Source: Renibacterium sp043789415 (GTDB lineage Bacteria; Actinomycetota; Actinomycetes; Actinomycetales; Micrococcaceae). Taken from it: DNA of 64,000 nucleotides. The notes beneath the pieces were generated by a model. That model saw only the letters and a program-made list of their open reading frames with translations. It searched no databases and was not told where the DNA came from. This document shows positions 39,609 through 48,357 of this stretch, piece after piece (the first letter of the stretch is position 1; the number at the start of each line of letters is the position of its first letter). Position numbers and translations under genes: made by a program. The DNA is taken from assembly GCF_043789415.1 (NCBI RefSeq), contig NZ_JBDLLW010000001.1, positions 1,860,001 to 1,924,000 on the forward strand. Reading direction: 5' to 3'.

Positions 39609-40694
39609 ATGGCCGGCGAGATGCTGGGTGCCAACCCAGAAGATCTGCGGGAACTAGCGCGTCAGATGAACGCCTCCGCGGAGAAGCTGGAGAATGCGGC
39701 TGCGGGAATTCAAGGGCGAATCTCCAGCGTGCGCTGGGGCGGGCCGGATTCGCATGCTTTCCGTGGCAACTGGTCGGGGACTTTCCGGCCCAAGCTGATG
39801 CACGCCAGCGATATGTTGCGAAATACCGGAAAGAGCCTGATCGAACAGGCCAAGGCTCAGGAGAAGGCTTCGGCGGTCGACGGCGGCTCGGGGGGTGACG
39901 CTGAAAGTGCCGGGCAGGATGGCCGGAATTCCGGTACCCCCGCGAAGTCGACGGTGAATTACTGGGGTCCGCACGCCAAGGTTGAGGCTAAGGGCTCAAC
40001 TCTGGACGGCGCGCTCAGCGGAAAGGCTTCTGCCGAGGCCTGGGCGGGCACCAGAACCGAGACCTTGGCGAAGGTGACCGCTGAGAACGGCACGGTAAAA
40101 GCGGAGGCCAAGGCCAATGCCGCGGTTGGCGCGGGTGCGGAGGTCAAGGCTTCGGGTGAGTTGCTGGGCGGGCTCGCCAAGGGGGATGCGAATGCCAAGG
40201 CCTTCGTCGGCGCTAAGGCCGGAGCGAGCGCAGAAGCTTCAGCCAGCCTGGCCGAAGGCCTCAACGGTAAAGCCGAAGCCTCCGCGATGGCCGGGATTGA
40301 GGCCTCCGCGCATGCGGGCGGTTCCGCGCTCTATGGTTTGGCTTCGGGAAGCGCCGATGCCAGCGCCTTTGCCGGGGCGCGGGCCAGCGCCGATGCGAAA
40401 GCGCATCTGGGCCTCGATGGCGCCAGCGTCTCGGCGGGCGGGGATGCCTTTGCTGGCGCTGAGGCGAAAGCCTCGGCTAAGGCGCAGATCGCCGGGGTGG
40501 AAGCTGGAGCCAATGCGTCAGCGATGGCCGGGGTCGGTGCGCGCGCACAGGGCAGCGCCTCGGTTACCTATGATGAAGTCAAGGTTAGTTTCAAAGTTGG
40601 TGCGGCTCTAGGACTCGGCGTGAGCGTTGGCGGGGATTTGAAGATTTCGCCGCGCAAGATCATCTCCAATATGAATCCCGGCAAGTGGTTCTAA
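39609..40694 (+). CDS. WXG100-domain protein with long Ala-rich repeat region
   Basis: A 361-residue protein. Residues 1-95 are a WXG100-like hairpin (GANPEDLRELARQMNASAEKL; turn VRWGGPDSHAFRGNW with W-x-G), then a Gly/Ser linker. Residues about 118-325 are made of short Ala-rich units with alternating small and charged residues (of the type AEASASLAEG, ADASAFAGA, AEAKASAKA). The end is ISPRKIISNMNPGKWF. The ATG at 39609 follows GAGGAG. It is probably a type VII secretion substrate; no catalytic domain is recognisable. An LpqN-like gene follows after 36 bases. Confidence 0.78.
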   Translation: MAGEMLGANPEDLRELARQMNASAEKLENAAAGIQGRISSVRWGGPDSHAFRGNWSGTFRPKLMHASDMLRNTGKSLIEQAKAQEKASAVDGGSGGDAESAGQDGRNSGTPAKSTVNYWGPHAKVEAKGSTLDGALSGKASAEAWAGTRTETLAKVTAENGTVKAEAKANAAVGAGAEVKASGELLGGLAKGDANAKAFVGAKAGASAEASASLAEGLNGKAEASAMAGIEASAHAGGSALYGLASGSADASAFAGARASADAKAHLGLDGASVSAGGDAFAGAEAKASAKAQIAGVEAGANASAMAGVGARAQGSASVTYDEVKVSFKVGAALGLGVSVGGDLKISPRKIISNMNPGKWF

Positions 40695-40730
40695 ACAAGA
40701 TTTCAACTAAAAGACTCATAAGGACTGATA

Positions 40731-41213
40731 ATGACGGTTTCACGGTTCCCCTCGGCGCAATTCCCAGGTTTTCCCTCGGTTGAGGTCGAGGTCCCCGAAG
40801 GCTGGCTGCCCCGCGCGGTACAGGACACTGTCGCGGCGTGGGTGTTTCCCGATGAATCCGGCGATTTTGCCTCCAACCTGGTGCTGAGCATCACCCGGCT
40901 GGCCAGCTCGCGATCTCTGGCGGAGACCACCCAGAACATTGAGCAGGCGACCTCCCAGCTCAATGAGGTAGAGCTTTTCGACAGCGTGGACGTGACGCTC
41001 AATGGCCGGGACTGGCACGTCCACGAATACGTCTTCGTCCACCCGCAGGTGGGCACCTTGATCCAGGTGATGGCCGCCACCAATGTTCAGCTGGGAGATT
41101 TCACCGATACCGTGCAGCTCACCGGATCGATTTCGCCGGTGAACCAGGAGCGCGATCTGGACACCGTGCGGGATATCATCCGCAGCGTCCAGCTGACCCC
41201 TTATTCGGGGTAG
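40731..41213 (+). CDS. LpqN/DcrB-like small protein, partner of the WXG100 protein
   Basis: A 160-residue protein beginning VSRFPSAQFPGFPSVEVEVPEGW and ending DTVRDIIRSVQLTPYSG, the pattern of the Mog1/PsbP-like fold seen in mycobacterial LpqN/LpqT. It lacks the signal peptide and lipobox of those lipoproteins, so it should be cytoplasmic or exported another way. It directly follows the WXG100 gene, as a likely chaperone or immunity-type partner (inference). Confidence 0.68.
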   Translation: MTVSRFPSAQFPGFPSVEVEVPEGWLPRAVQDTVAAWVFPDESGDFASNLVLSITRLASSRSLAETTQNIEQATSQLNEVELFDSVDVTLNGRDWHVHEYVFVHPQVGTLIQVMAATNVQLGDFTDTVQLTGSISPVNQERDLDTVRDIIRSVQLTPYSG

Positions 41214-41273
41214 CTCTTCAACGATTCCGCTGCTTAGCGGCGTGGGGGAGCGGGGGCTGCCCTGGTCATTCCG

Positions 41274-41279
41274 TAGTCT
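41274..41279 (+). promoter_or_regulatory. Candidate -10 box, leaderless, of the 41286 gene
   Basis: TAGTCT lies six bases before the ATG at 41286, with no ribosome site between. Confidence 0.4.
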
Positions 41280-41285
41280 GGAAAC

Positions 41286-41936
41286 ATGGCGAATTCCAGT
41301 GGCAACCGACGACGGCGACCGTCCGCCGCGGTGTACCGTCGCCGGAGGCTGGTCGTCGGAGTGCTCGCCGTCCTGGTGGTGATCGGCTTGATCGCTGGAA
41401 TCACCCTGCTGGTTCGGCACTTCGCCAAGCCGGAAGCGAGCAACCCCTCGGCGCCCACGACGTCGAACTCCAGCGCTCCATCGAATGAGCCCTCTGCGGC
41501 TTCCCCGCAGAGCAGCAATCCGCCCACGGCGGAGAAGCCTTCCTGCGATCAAAGCAAGGTGACCGTCAAAGCCTCAACCGACGCGGAGAGTTACAGCACC
41601 GGCAAAAACCCGGTCTTCACACTCACGGTCACCAATGGCGGCAGCGTTGCCTGCGAAGTGAACGTCGGCACCTCGCAGATGGAATTCCTGGTGCTCAGCG
41701 GTGAGGACCGGATTTTTTCTTCGAAGGACTGCCAGGAGAAGGCAGTGGATCTCAAGAAGACGATTGCTCCGGGAGTTTCAGAGAAGGCTGTTTTCCCCTG
41801 GCAGCGCAATCGCTCCGTCGAAGGTTGCACAGCCGTCGCGGCCAAACCCGGGGTCGGTCCGAATGCGCTTTACACCTTGACCGTCAAGCTCGGGGACCGC
41901 ACCAGCAGCAAAGCCGTTTTCACGCTGGTCTCCTAG
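41286..41936 (+). CDS. Membrane-anchored secreted protein with Ig-like domain
   Basis: A 216-residue protein: an Arg-rich cytoplasmic start (about 1-21), one membrane helix (22-45), a Ser/Pro/Asn-rich linker (48-85), then a domain of about 130 residues outside the cell. That domain has the pattern ATLTVTNGGSVACEV-like strands and four cysteines, resembling Ig-like or BsuPI-type folds. Function unknown. It converges on disA. Confidence 0.72.
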   Translation: MANSSGNRRRRPSAAVYRRRRLVVGVLAVLVVIGLIAGITLLVRHFAKPEASNPSAPTTSNSSAPSNEPSAASPQSSNPPTAEKPSCDQSKVTVKASTDAESYSTGKNPVFTLTVTNGGSVACEVNVGTSQMEFLVLSGEDRIFSSKDCQEKAVDLKKTIAPGVSEKAVFPWQRNRSVEGCTAVAAKPGVGPNALYTLTVKLGDRTSSKAVFTLVS

Positions 41937-41952
41937 GATCTAGCTGCGTGGT

Positions 41953-43029
41953 TTAGAGGAATCGATCCAGCAAGCTCGCTTCGGCGATCCTGGAGAGCCC
42001 CTCGCGAACCGTGCGGGCTCTCTGCTCCCCGATTCCCTCAACGGCCATCAACTCTTCAATGGTTGCGGCCATCAGGTTCTGCAAGCCGTCGAAGTGCTCC
42101 ACCAAGCGATCGGCCACCGCCCGGGGCACCGCCTTGAATCCGGAGAGCAAGCGGTAACCGCGGGGGTGGATCACGGTCTCCAAGGATCCGTTACTGTCCA
42201 TCAGGCCGACGATACCGGCGATTTTGGCCAGATCGATCAATTCAGTCGGCCCGATATCGTGCAGGCCGGCCACAGCGGAGTCGATCTCCTCCTGGCTGGT
42301 TTCCGAGGCCGAATAATCGCGGATCACCATCTCGCTGCCGGGGCCTCGGCCAACCGTCAGCTCATCGAGTTGCAAGGAGAGCAAGCGGCCGTCCACCCCG
42401 AGTTCCAGGACGTACTGCGCGATCTCTTCGGAGATCCGGCGCACCATCTCCTGGCGCTGCAGGATGACGGCGACATCCCGTACCGTGACCATCGCCTCGA
42501 TCTCCAGTGCGGAGAGCGAAGAGGTCACCTGATCCAGCCGGACCCGGTAGCGTTCGAGGGTGGCCAGAGCCTGGTTGGCGCGGGCCAGCACCTTTTCAGA
42601 GCCTTCCAGGACGTGGCGCAAGCCGTCGACGTACAGGGCGATGATCTGCATCGACTGGCTGACCGAAATCACCGGAACCCCGGTTTGAATAGCCACTCGT
42701 TCGGCGGTGCGGTGCCGAGTGCCGGATTCCTGGGTCTCGATGCTGGGGTCCGGAACCAATTGCACCGCTGCGCGCAGGATCTTGGAGGCGTCTTTATCGC
42801 AGACGATCGCGCCGTCCATCTTGGCCAATTCGCGGAGCCGGGTCGGGGCGAAATCAATATCGATCTCGAAGCCGCCGGAACACAGGGATTCAATGGTCTT
42901 ATCGAAGCCCAGCACAATGAGAGCTCCGGTACGGCCGCGTAGAATCCGTTCCAAGCCATCGCGAAGACCGGTCCCTGGAGCAACGCGAGCCAGCGTTGCC
43001 TTCAGCGAGTCCTCGGGGCTGCGAACCAT
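41953..43029 (-). CDS. disA: DNA integrity scanning protein, diadenylate cyclase
   Basis: Makes c-di-AMP from two ATP and links it to DNA repair status. The 358-residue protein has the DAC domain with DGAIVCDKDASKI and RHRTAERVA, a helical spine, and a C-terminal RuvA-like helix-hairpin-helix (VEGIGEQRARTVREGL). The frame opens to 43074, but the ATG at 43029 follows AAGGAGC and starts at the usual place. radA lies upstream on the same strand, as is typical. Confidence 0.96.
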   Translation of the reverse strand: MVRSPEDSLKATLARVAPGTGLRDGLERILRGRTGALIVLGFDKTIESLCSGGFEIDIDFAPTRLRELAKMDGAIVCDKDASKILRAAVQLVPDPSIETQESGTRHRTAERVAIQTGVPVISVSQSMQIIALYVDGLRHVLEGSEKVLARANQALATLERYRVRLDQVTSSLSALEIEAMVTVRDVAVILQRQEMVRRISEEIAQYVLELGVDGRLLSLQLDELTVGRGPGSEMVIRDYSASETSQEEIDSAVAGLHDIGPTELIDLAKIAGIVGLMDSNGSLETVIHPRGYRLLSGFKAVPRAVADRLVEHFDGLQNLMAATIEELMAVEGIGEQRARTVREGLSRIAEASLLDRFL

Positions 43030-43193
43030 TGCTGCTCCTTTTCGCCAAGCGCAGAGTGCGCTTATCCAGACCAATATCGCCGCACATCTAAAATGCGCCA
43101 GCCGCTAGCCCAATACTAGTGGTTCGTGCTAAGACCTGGCGAACAGGGGCGTTTTCAGCTGAAACCTCCGCCTAGACCGATACTTTTTTCCGG

Positions 43194-43276
43194 CTGTCCC
43201 ACTGAGTGTTGCCAAGGTGAAAGATGTGGCTGTTTCTGAGCAACATCTGCCTCATCAGTAACACTCAGTGGGACAG
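43194..43276. repeat. 83-base element with 17-bp perfect terminal inverted repeats
   Basis: CTGTCCCACTGAGTGTT at 43194-43210 is the exact reverse complement of 43260-43276. Inside, AGATGT (43222-43227) pairs with ACATCT (43243-43248), so the whole folds as a nested hairpin. It could be a terminator after radA, a MITE-like element or a structured RNA. Confidence 0.75.
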
Positions 43277-43292
43277 AGGAAATCGACACGGA

Positions 43293-43320
43293 GGAATTTG
43301 GGCGGCGGAATTTGGGCGGC
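43293..43320. repeat. 14-bp tandem duplication
   Basis: GGAATTTGGGCGGC occurs twice in direct succession, followed by a partial third copy of three bases. Confidence 0.85.
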
Positions 43321-43388
43321 GGAAAAGTGAGGCAGCTGGGCCAAGCAGCGGGACAAAAGGATGATCCAAAGTGCTGTCTGCCCCGGGC

Positions 43389-43451
43389 CAGCGGAAGAGC
43401 GGGGTTATGGGAAGAGCCGGGTCAGCGGAAGGGCGGGGTTATGGGAAGAGC
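43389..43451. repeat. 34-bp tandem duplication spanning the radA stop
   Basis: A block beginning CAGCGGAAGAGCGGGG and ending GGGAAGAGC recurs with offset 34 and one visible substitution. The inner copy contains the last codons and TAA of radA, so the outer copy is a duplicate of the gene end. Confidence 0.8.
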
Positions 43452-44821
43452 AAAGCTAGGGCGTCGCCCAGCTGATGTACTTCGCGCACCGAGAAACCTG
43501 ATGGAATCGGCCCCGGGCCGTTCGGGCTGGCGGGTACCACAGCGTGGCTGAAACCCAGGCGATGGGCTTCTTGAATGCGCTGGTTAATCCCGGGGACCGG
43601 CCTGACCTCCCCGGCCAGCCCGACTTCGCCGAAGGCGATCAATCGAGCGGGCAGTGGCTTGCCGCTACTGGCGGACATGATGGCCAGGGCGATGGAGAGG
43701 TCGGTGGCCGGTTCGGTGAGTTTCACCCCGCCGACAGTGGCCACGTAGGAGTCCTGCTCGCTCAGCTGTGCTTTGGTGCGTTGCTGCAGAACCGCCAGCA
43801 GCATCGCCACCCGTGAGGAATCCAAACCGCTGGTGGCGCGGCGTGGCTGGGACGTCGAGCTTTTGGCGAGCAGGCTCTGCACCTCGGCTAGCAATGGCCG
43901 CTTGCCCTCCAGGGCGACCGTGATGCAGGTGCCCGAGACGGGTTCTTTGGTGCGTGAGATGAAAAGGCCACTCGGGTCGGCCAGGCCCTCAATGCCCTGT
44001 TCACTCAAATCGAAGCAGCCAACTTCATCCGTTGGCCCATAACGGTTCTTCGCAGCCCGCAACATGCGCAAGCGGGAATGCCTTTCGCCCTCGAACTGGC
44101 ACACCACATCCACCAAGTGCTCCAGTAGCCGCGGACCGGCAATCGAGCCGTCCTTCGTGACATGGCCGACCAGTAAAGTCGTCATATTCAGGCGCTTGGC
44201 CGCGGCGATCAAAGAAGCGGCGACTTCCCGAACCTGGGTGACGCCTCCCGCCGAACCCTCCACCACAGCGCTACTGAGCGTCTGCACCGAATCCACGATC
44301 AGCAGCCGGGGTTTGAGCTGTTCGACCTGCCCTAAAGCGCTACCCAGGTCGTTCTCGGCCACCAGGTAGAGGGCATCAGCCATCGCACCGATCCGCTGGG
44401 CTCGCAATTTGACCTGAGCGGCGGATTCCTCGCCGGTGACATAGAGCACATCTCCACTGCTGCGGGCGAATTTCGCGGCGACGTCGAGCAGCAGCGTGGA
44501 TTTGCCCACCCCGGGTTCCCCGGCGAGCAGCACCACTGCTCCGGGCACTACGCCGCCGCCGAGCACGCGGTCCAGTTCGCTGACCCCGGTGGGCAGATAC
44601 GCGGATTCCGTGGCATCGACGTCGGCGATCTTGCTGGCCGGGGCGGCGATGCTGCTGGCCGCCGTGGTGCGCGCCACCGTGACTCCGAGCTCCTCAACAG
44701 TGCCCCAGGCCTGGCACTCACCGCAACGGCCCACCCACTTAGCCGTGGTCCAACCGCATTCAGAGCACTTATAACCGCTGCTGGCTTGACGTGCGGCGAC
44801 GGAGCGCGAGGTTTTAACCAT
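43439..44821 (-). CDS. radA: DNA repair protein RadA
   Basis: RecA-like branch migration ATPase. The 460-residue protein has a zinc finger with Cys19, Cys22, Cys33 and Cys36, Walker A GEPGVGKST at 101-109, the RadA motif KNRYGPTDEVG, and a C-terminal Lon-like domain (VTVALEGKRPLLAEVQSL onward). The start ATG at 44821 gives the normal length. disA follows downstream. Its last codons are duplicated just past the stop. Confidence 0.96.
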   Translation of the reverse strand: MVKTSRSVAARQASSGYKCSECGWTTAKWVGRCGECQAWGTVEELGVTVARTTAASSIAAPASKIADVDATESAYLPTGVSELDRVLGGGVVPGAVVLLAGEPGVGKSTLLLDVAAKFARSSGDVLYVTGEESAAQVKLRAQRIGAMADALYLVAENDLGSALGQVEQLKPRLLIVDSVQTLSSAVVEGSAGGVTQVREVAASLIAAAKRLNMTTLLVGHVTKDGSIAGPRLLEHLVDVVCQFEGERHSRLRMLRAAKNRYGPTDEVGCFDLSEQGIEGLADPSGLFISRTKEPVSGTCITVALEGKRPLLAEVQSLLAKSSTSQPRRATSGLDSSRVAMLLAVLQQRTKAQLSEQDSYVATVGGVKLTEPATDLSIALAIMSASSGKPLPARLIAFGEVGLAGEVRPVPGINQRIQEAHRLGFSHAVVPASPNGPGPIPSGFSVREVHQLGDALALLFP

Positions 44822-44889
44822 GCCAAGAGCCTATCGAGATGTACCGACAACGCGGCTCGGCTTCACCGAGAATGCCCGAGGTGAAGTGC

Positions 44890-46020
44890 CTAGACCTTGG
44901 GGAGCGCATGCTTAGCCTCCTCGGTCTCCATTCCGGCGGCTTCGAGCAGATCCACCAGCAATGGGCGGAACAGCATCACCACCGTTTCACCCTCGAGCCG
45001 CTGTATTCCGAGTAGTTTCGGGTGCAGGGCTTCGGCGATGGCCACCAACTCGGCCCTTGCGTAGTGCAGATTCACGGCGCTCGCGGTGGCATCCCGCTCG
45101 GAGAGCCCCAGTGCCAGCAGATCCACCGCGTTCGCGGAGTCCTCCAGCAACTGGGCGATGCCCTGTACCGCAGAGTCGCTCAGGGCGGCATTATTGATCG
45201 CACTGGTCAGCCTGCGGGTGAACACCCGGGCATTGCGCATTGCATAGTCGAGGTGTTCCAGAGAATCCTGAAGCGAGATGATCTCACCGCGGTATCGCCG
45301 GTAAGCCGGAGAGATATTGGTCATCTCCCCGGAGGAGCGCAAGGTGACACGCATCTGATCGATCAGCGGTTGGGCGCTTCTGGCTCGCACCAGAGCATGC
45401 CAGGCCACCGTCGAGTCGCTCGCCAAGAGCGCCTCGGCACAGCCTCGCAGAATCTCACTCAGCTCGGTGAGCAGCTTGCGGACGTCCTGCTGCGGTTCCT
45501 TACGCGGATCCCGCGGGGTGAGCAGGGTGATGATCAGTGCAAAGCAACCTCCCACCACGGCGTCCAGGCTGCGACTGAAAGGCCCTCCCGTGGGCAGCGG
45601 CAAGAGGATCACCAGAACCGACTGCAGGCCGAGCTGGGTAGCGAAGATCACCCCGCCGTCCAGGAACCTCGCCAGCATGATGGAGAGGAAGAGCACCACG
45701 GCGGCCTGCCAGATCCCGGGGCCGGCCCAGCCGAGCACCAGTTCGCCCATGATGATGCCCAGAGTGCAGCCGATCGCGACTTCCAAGACCCGGCGGAGGC
45801 GGGGATCGCGGGAGAAGCCGAGAGCGATCAAGGATGAGGTGGCGGCGAAGATCGGTCCACTGTGACCAAGCACATACTCGGCGAAGGCATAGGCCGCCAC
45901 CGCGCAGATGGTCATCTGAATCGCGGGCACCACCGAATTTCCGCTGCGCCGGAAACCGGTGCTGGCATGGGCGCGCAGGAAGCGGGTAGTGGAGGGAATC
46001 GGACGCCGTGAGACGGGCAT
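44890..46020 (-). CDS. FUSC family aromatic-acid-exporter-like membrane protein
   Basis: A 376-residue protein with an N-terminal membrane domain of about five to six helices (residues 30-170; GLQSVLVILLPLP, VVGGCFALIITLL) and a long helical cytoplasmic part (180-376). This is the FUSC/ArAE-like layout, whose members are thought to export aromatic or toxic compounds. The substrate is unknown. It begins divergent from the pst operon, only about 35 bases from the PHO-box-like repeat, and could share its control. Confidence 0.8.
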   Translation of the reverse strand: MPVSRRPIPSTTRFLRAHASTGFRRSGNSVVPAIQMTICAVAAYAFAEYVLGHSGPIFAATSSLIALGFSRDPRLRRVLEVAIGCTLGIIMGELVLGWAGPGIWQAAVVLFLSIMLARFLDGGVIFATQLGLQSVLVILLPLPTGGPFSRSLDAVVGGCFALIITLLTPRDPRKEPQQDVRKLLTELSEILRGCAEALLASDSTVAWHALVRARSAQPLIDQMRVTLRSSGEMTNISPAYRRYRGEIISLQDSLEHLDYAMRNARVFTRRLTSAINNAALSDSAVQGIAQLLEDSANAVDLLALGLSERDATASAVNLHYARAELVAIAEALHPKLLGIQRLEGETVVMLFRPLLVDLLEAAGMETEEAKHALPKV

Positions 46021-46056
46021 GCTCTAAGTCTAAAGGGAATGTAATGGCCTGGATTT

Positions 46057-46078
46057 GTTAACCCTTTGTTCACCTACA
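46057..46078 (+). promoter_or_regulatory. PHO-box-like direct repeat upstream of pstS
   Basis: GTTAACCCTTT and GTTCACCTACA are adjacent 11-base units. This is the architecture and core (GTTCACC) of actinobacterial PhoP sites. It lies about 130-150 bases before pstS and also close to the divergent FUSC gene. Confidence 0.65.
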
Positions 46079-46209
46079 CCGATCTATCTCGTTACCTCTG
46101 CCCCCTAAGTTCAATGTTGTACAGCTACGCAATACAGACAAAGTTGAGGTGCAGCCCTATGGGGGGAAACGTGCCAACTCAGCTAGATCCCTGGAAGGGG
46201 CACAATACA

Positions 46210-47325
46210 GTGAAGGTACTTCGCTACAGCCGCGTCGCGGCAGTTATCGCGGTAGGCGCCATCGCCTTGACCGCTTGTGGCACCGATAACGCCACTCCTG
46301 GTTCATCGAACAACGCCGGCAGCAGTGCAGCCGGCGCGGGCGTGAGCGGAACGCTGACCGGTATCGGAGCTTCCTCACAGACCTCCGCGATGGATGCTTG
46401 GAAGACCAAGTTCGCTTCCGCCAACCAGGGCGCTCAGGTGCAGTATTCCCCCGATGGATCCGGTGCTGGCCGTAAGGCCCTGATCAGCGGTGCTGCTCAG
46501 TTCGCCGGCTCGGACGCCTACTTGAACGACGAGGAACTCGCTGACTCCAAGAAGGTCTGCGGCCCCGATGGAGCGATTGACGTTCCGGTCTACATCTCGC
46601 CGATCGCGATCGCTTACAACCTCAAGGACGTCCCGAACTTGAAGCTGGACGCCGCTACCACCGCCAAGATCTTCCGCGGCGAGGTCAAGACCTGGAACGA
46701 CCCGGCGATCGCCGCGCTGAACTCCGGTGTCACCCTGCCGTCCACCGCGATCACCCCGGTGCACCGCTCCGATAACTCGGGCACCACCCAGAACTTCACC
46801 GATTACCTGGTGCAGGCCGCTCCCGATGTCTGGAAGGACAAGTCCAGCGGTGACTGGCCCTCGTCCTTGAGCGGCGAGAACGCTAAGGGCACCACCGGCG
46901 TCGTCAAGCAGGTCACGCAGACCGAAGGCGCCATCACCTATGCCGATGAGTCCGCAGTGGGCACTCTGAGCACTGTGAGCATCAAGGTCGGCAGCGACTT
47001 CGTCAAGGTTTCGGCCGACGCCGCAGCCAAGGCCGTCGAGCTCTCCAAGGTCGCTGACGGCCGTGGACCGAACGACGTGGCCATCAAGCTGGATCGCACC
47101 ACCACCGAAAGCGGCGTCTACCCCGTAGTGCTGGTCAGCTACCAGGTGTTCTGCTCGACCTACAAGGATCAGAAGACCGTTGATCTGGTCAAGGCCTTCG
47201 GTAGCTATGTGGTGAGCACTCAGGGTCAGCAGGACGCCGTCGCCGCTGCCAAGAACGCACCGCTCTCCGCTTCTTTGACCGACAAGGCCAAGAAAGCGAT
47301 CGACTCCATCAAGGTCGGTTCCTAG
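46210..47325 (+). CDS. pstS: Phosphate ABC transporter substrate-binding lipoprotein
   Basis: High-affinity phosphate receptor of the Pst transporter. The 371-residue protein starts with a lipoprotein signal ending at the lipobox LTAC (Cys near 22). The ligand pocket motifs are present: GIGASSQTSAMDAW, YSPDGSGAGRKALISGAAQFAGSD and HRSDNSGTTQNFTDYL. The frame opens to 46066, but the GTG at 46210 follows GGAAGGGG and starts the signal peptide. A hairpin separates it from pstC. Confidence 0.96.
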   Translation: MKVLRYSRVAAVIAVGAIALTACGTDNATPGSSNNAGSSAAGAGVSGTLTGIGASSQTSAMDAWKTKFASANQGAQVQYSPDGSGAGRKALISGAAQFAGSDAYLNDEELADSKKVCGPDGAIDVPVYISPIAIAYNLKDVPNLKLDAATTAKIFRGEVKTWNDPAIAALNSGVTLPSTAITPVHRSDNSGTTQNFTDYLVQAAPDVWKDKSSGDWPSSLSGENAKGTTGVVKQVTQTEGAITYADESAVGTLSTVSIKVGSDFVKVSADAAAKAVELSKVADGRGPNDVAIKLDRTTTESGVYPVVLVSYQVFCSTYKDQKTVDLVKAFGSYVVSTQGQQDAVAAAKNAPLSASLTDKAKKAIDSIKVGS

Positions 47326-47337
47326 CCGTTTCTGACG

Positions 47338-47375
47338 AACCGGTTGCGTCCCACGAACATGGGACGCAACCGGTT
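47338..47375 (+). terminator. 16-bp perfect hairpin between pstS and pstC
   Basis: AACCGGTTGCGTCCCA and TGGGACGCAACCGGTT flank six bases. It begins 12 bases after the pstS stop. Without a T-run it is more likely an mRNA-stabilising or partial stop, giving more PstS than membrane subunits. Confidence 0.7.
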
Positions 47376-47409
47376 TGCCAGTTCCACCAACCAGTCGGAA
47401 GGGCTTTAG

Positions 47410-48357
47410 GTGACGACACCTGCTCTGACAAAAAGCTCCAGCGCTGACCGCGCCGGGGACAAGATCTTCTCCACTGCGACGCTCGTTGCGGGATGTCTCA
47501 TCCTCGCTGTACTCTTCTTGGTCGCCGTCTTCCTGATCGTTCAGGCGTTCCCAACCTTCCTCGCCGATCCGGCTGATCTGACCGGTGGTGAGGGCTTCTT
47601 CGGTTATGTCCTGCCGCTCGTCGTCGGCACCCTGATCGCCGCGGTGATCGCACTGGTGATCGCCACCCCGATCTCGATCGGCGTCGCCCTCTTCATCTCA
47701 CACTTCGCCCCGCGTCGGTTGGCCCAGGGGCTCGGCTACTTGGTCGATCTGCTGGCCGCCATTCCCTCAGTCGTCTACGGAGCCTGGGGCGTCGCTTTCC
47801 TCGCTCCGCAGCTCACCGGGGTGTACCAATGGCTGGCGAAATATCTCGGCTGGATTCCGATCTTCGCTCCAGACCCCCACACCGGTGTTGCATCCAACAC
47901 CGGTCGCACCCTGCTCACCGTGGGCATTGTGCTCGCCGTGATGGTGATCCCGATCATCACCTCGCTGTGCCGGGAGATCTTCTTGCAGACCCCTAAGCTC
48001 CACGAGGAAGCTGCCCTCGCCCTGGGCGCCACTCGCTGGGAGATGATCAGGGTCGCGGTGCTTCCCTTCGGACGTCCCGGCATTATCAGCGCCATTATGC
48101 TCGGTCTGGGGCGTGCCCTTGGTGAGACCATGGCGGTAGCCCTAGTGCTCTCCGCTGGTCCGTTGATCGCGAGCTTGGTGATCACCGGAAATCAGACCAT
48201 TGCCGCAGAGATCGCGCTCAACTTCCCGGAGGCCTTCGGGACCAGACTGAGCGAACTGATCGCTGCTGGCCTGGTGCTCTTCGTGATCACCCTGGCGGTC
48301 AATATGATCGCCCGCTGGATCATCAGCCGTCACAAAGAATTCTCGGGGGCAAACTAA
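47410..48357 (+). CDS. pstC: Phosphate ABC transporter permease PstC
   Basis: Membrane half of the Pst transporter. The 315-residue protein has six main helices and the EAA-like loop EEAALALGATRWEMIRVAVLPFGRPGIISAI that contacts PstB. The start GTG at 47410 overlaps no gene. The stop is followed at once by the ATG of pstA. Confidence 0.95.
   Translation: MTTPALTKSSSADRAGDKIFSTATLVAGCLILAVLFLVAVFLIVQAFPTFLADPADLTGGEGFFGYVLPLVVGTLIAAVIALVIATPISIGVALFISHFAPRRLAQGLGYLVDLLAAIPSVVYGAWGVAFLAPQLTGVYQWLAKYLGWIPIFAPDPHTGVASNTGRTLLTVGIVLAVMVIPIITSLCREIFLQTPKLHEEAALALGATRWEMIRVAVLPFGRPGIISAIMLGLGRALGETMAVALVLSAGPLIASLVITGNQTIAAEIALNFPEAFGTRLSELIAAGLVLFVITLAVNMIARWIISRHKEFSGAN

Larger units (their letters stand above)
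43030..43438. other. Repeat-rich spacer between radA and disA
   Basis: About 400 bases without a gene. It holds an 83-base element with 17-bp inverted ends (43194-43276), a 14-bp tandem repeat (43293-43320) and the outer copy of a 34-bp duplication of the radA end. It must also carry the disA promoter near 43030-43110. Confidence 0.7.
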
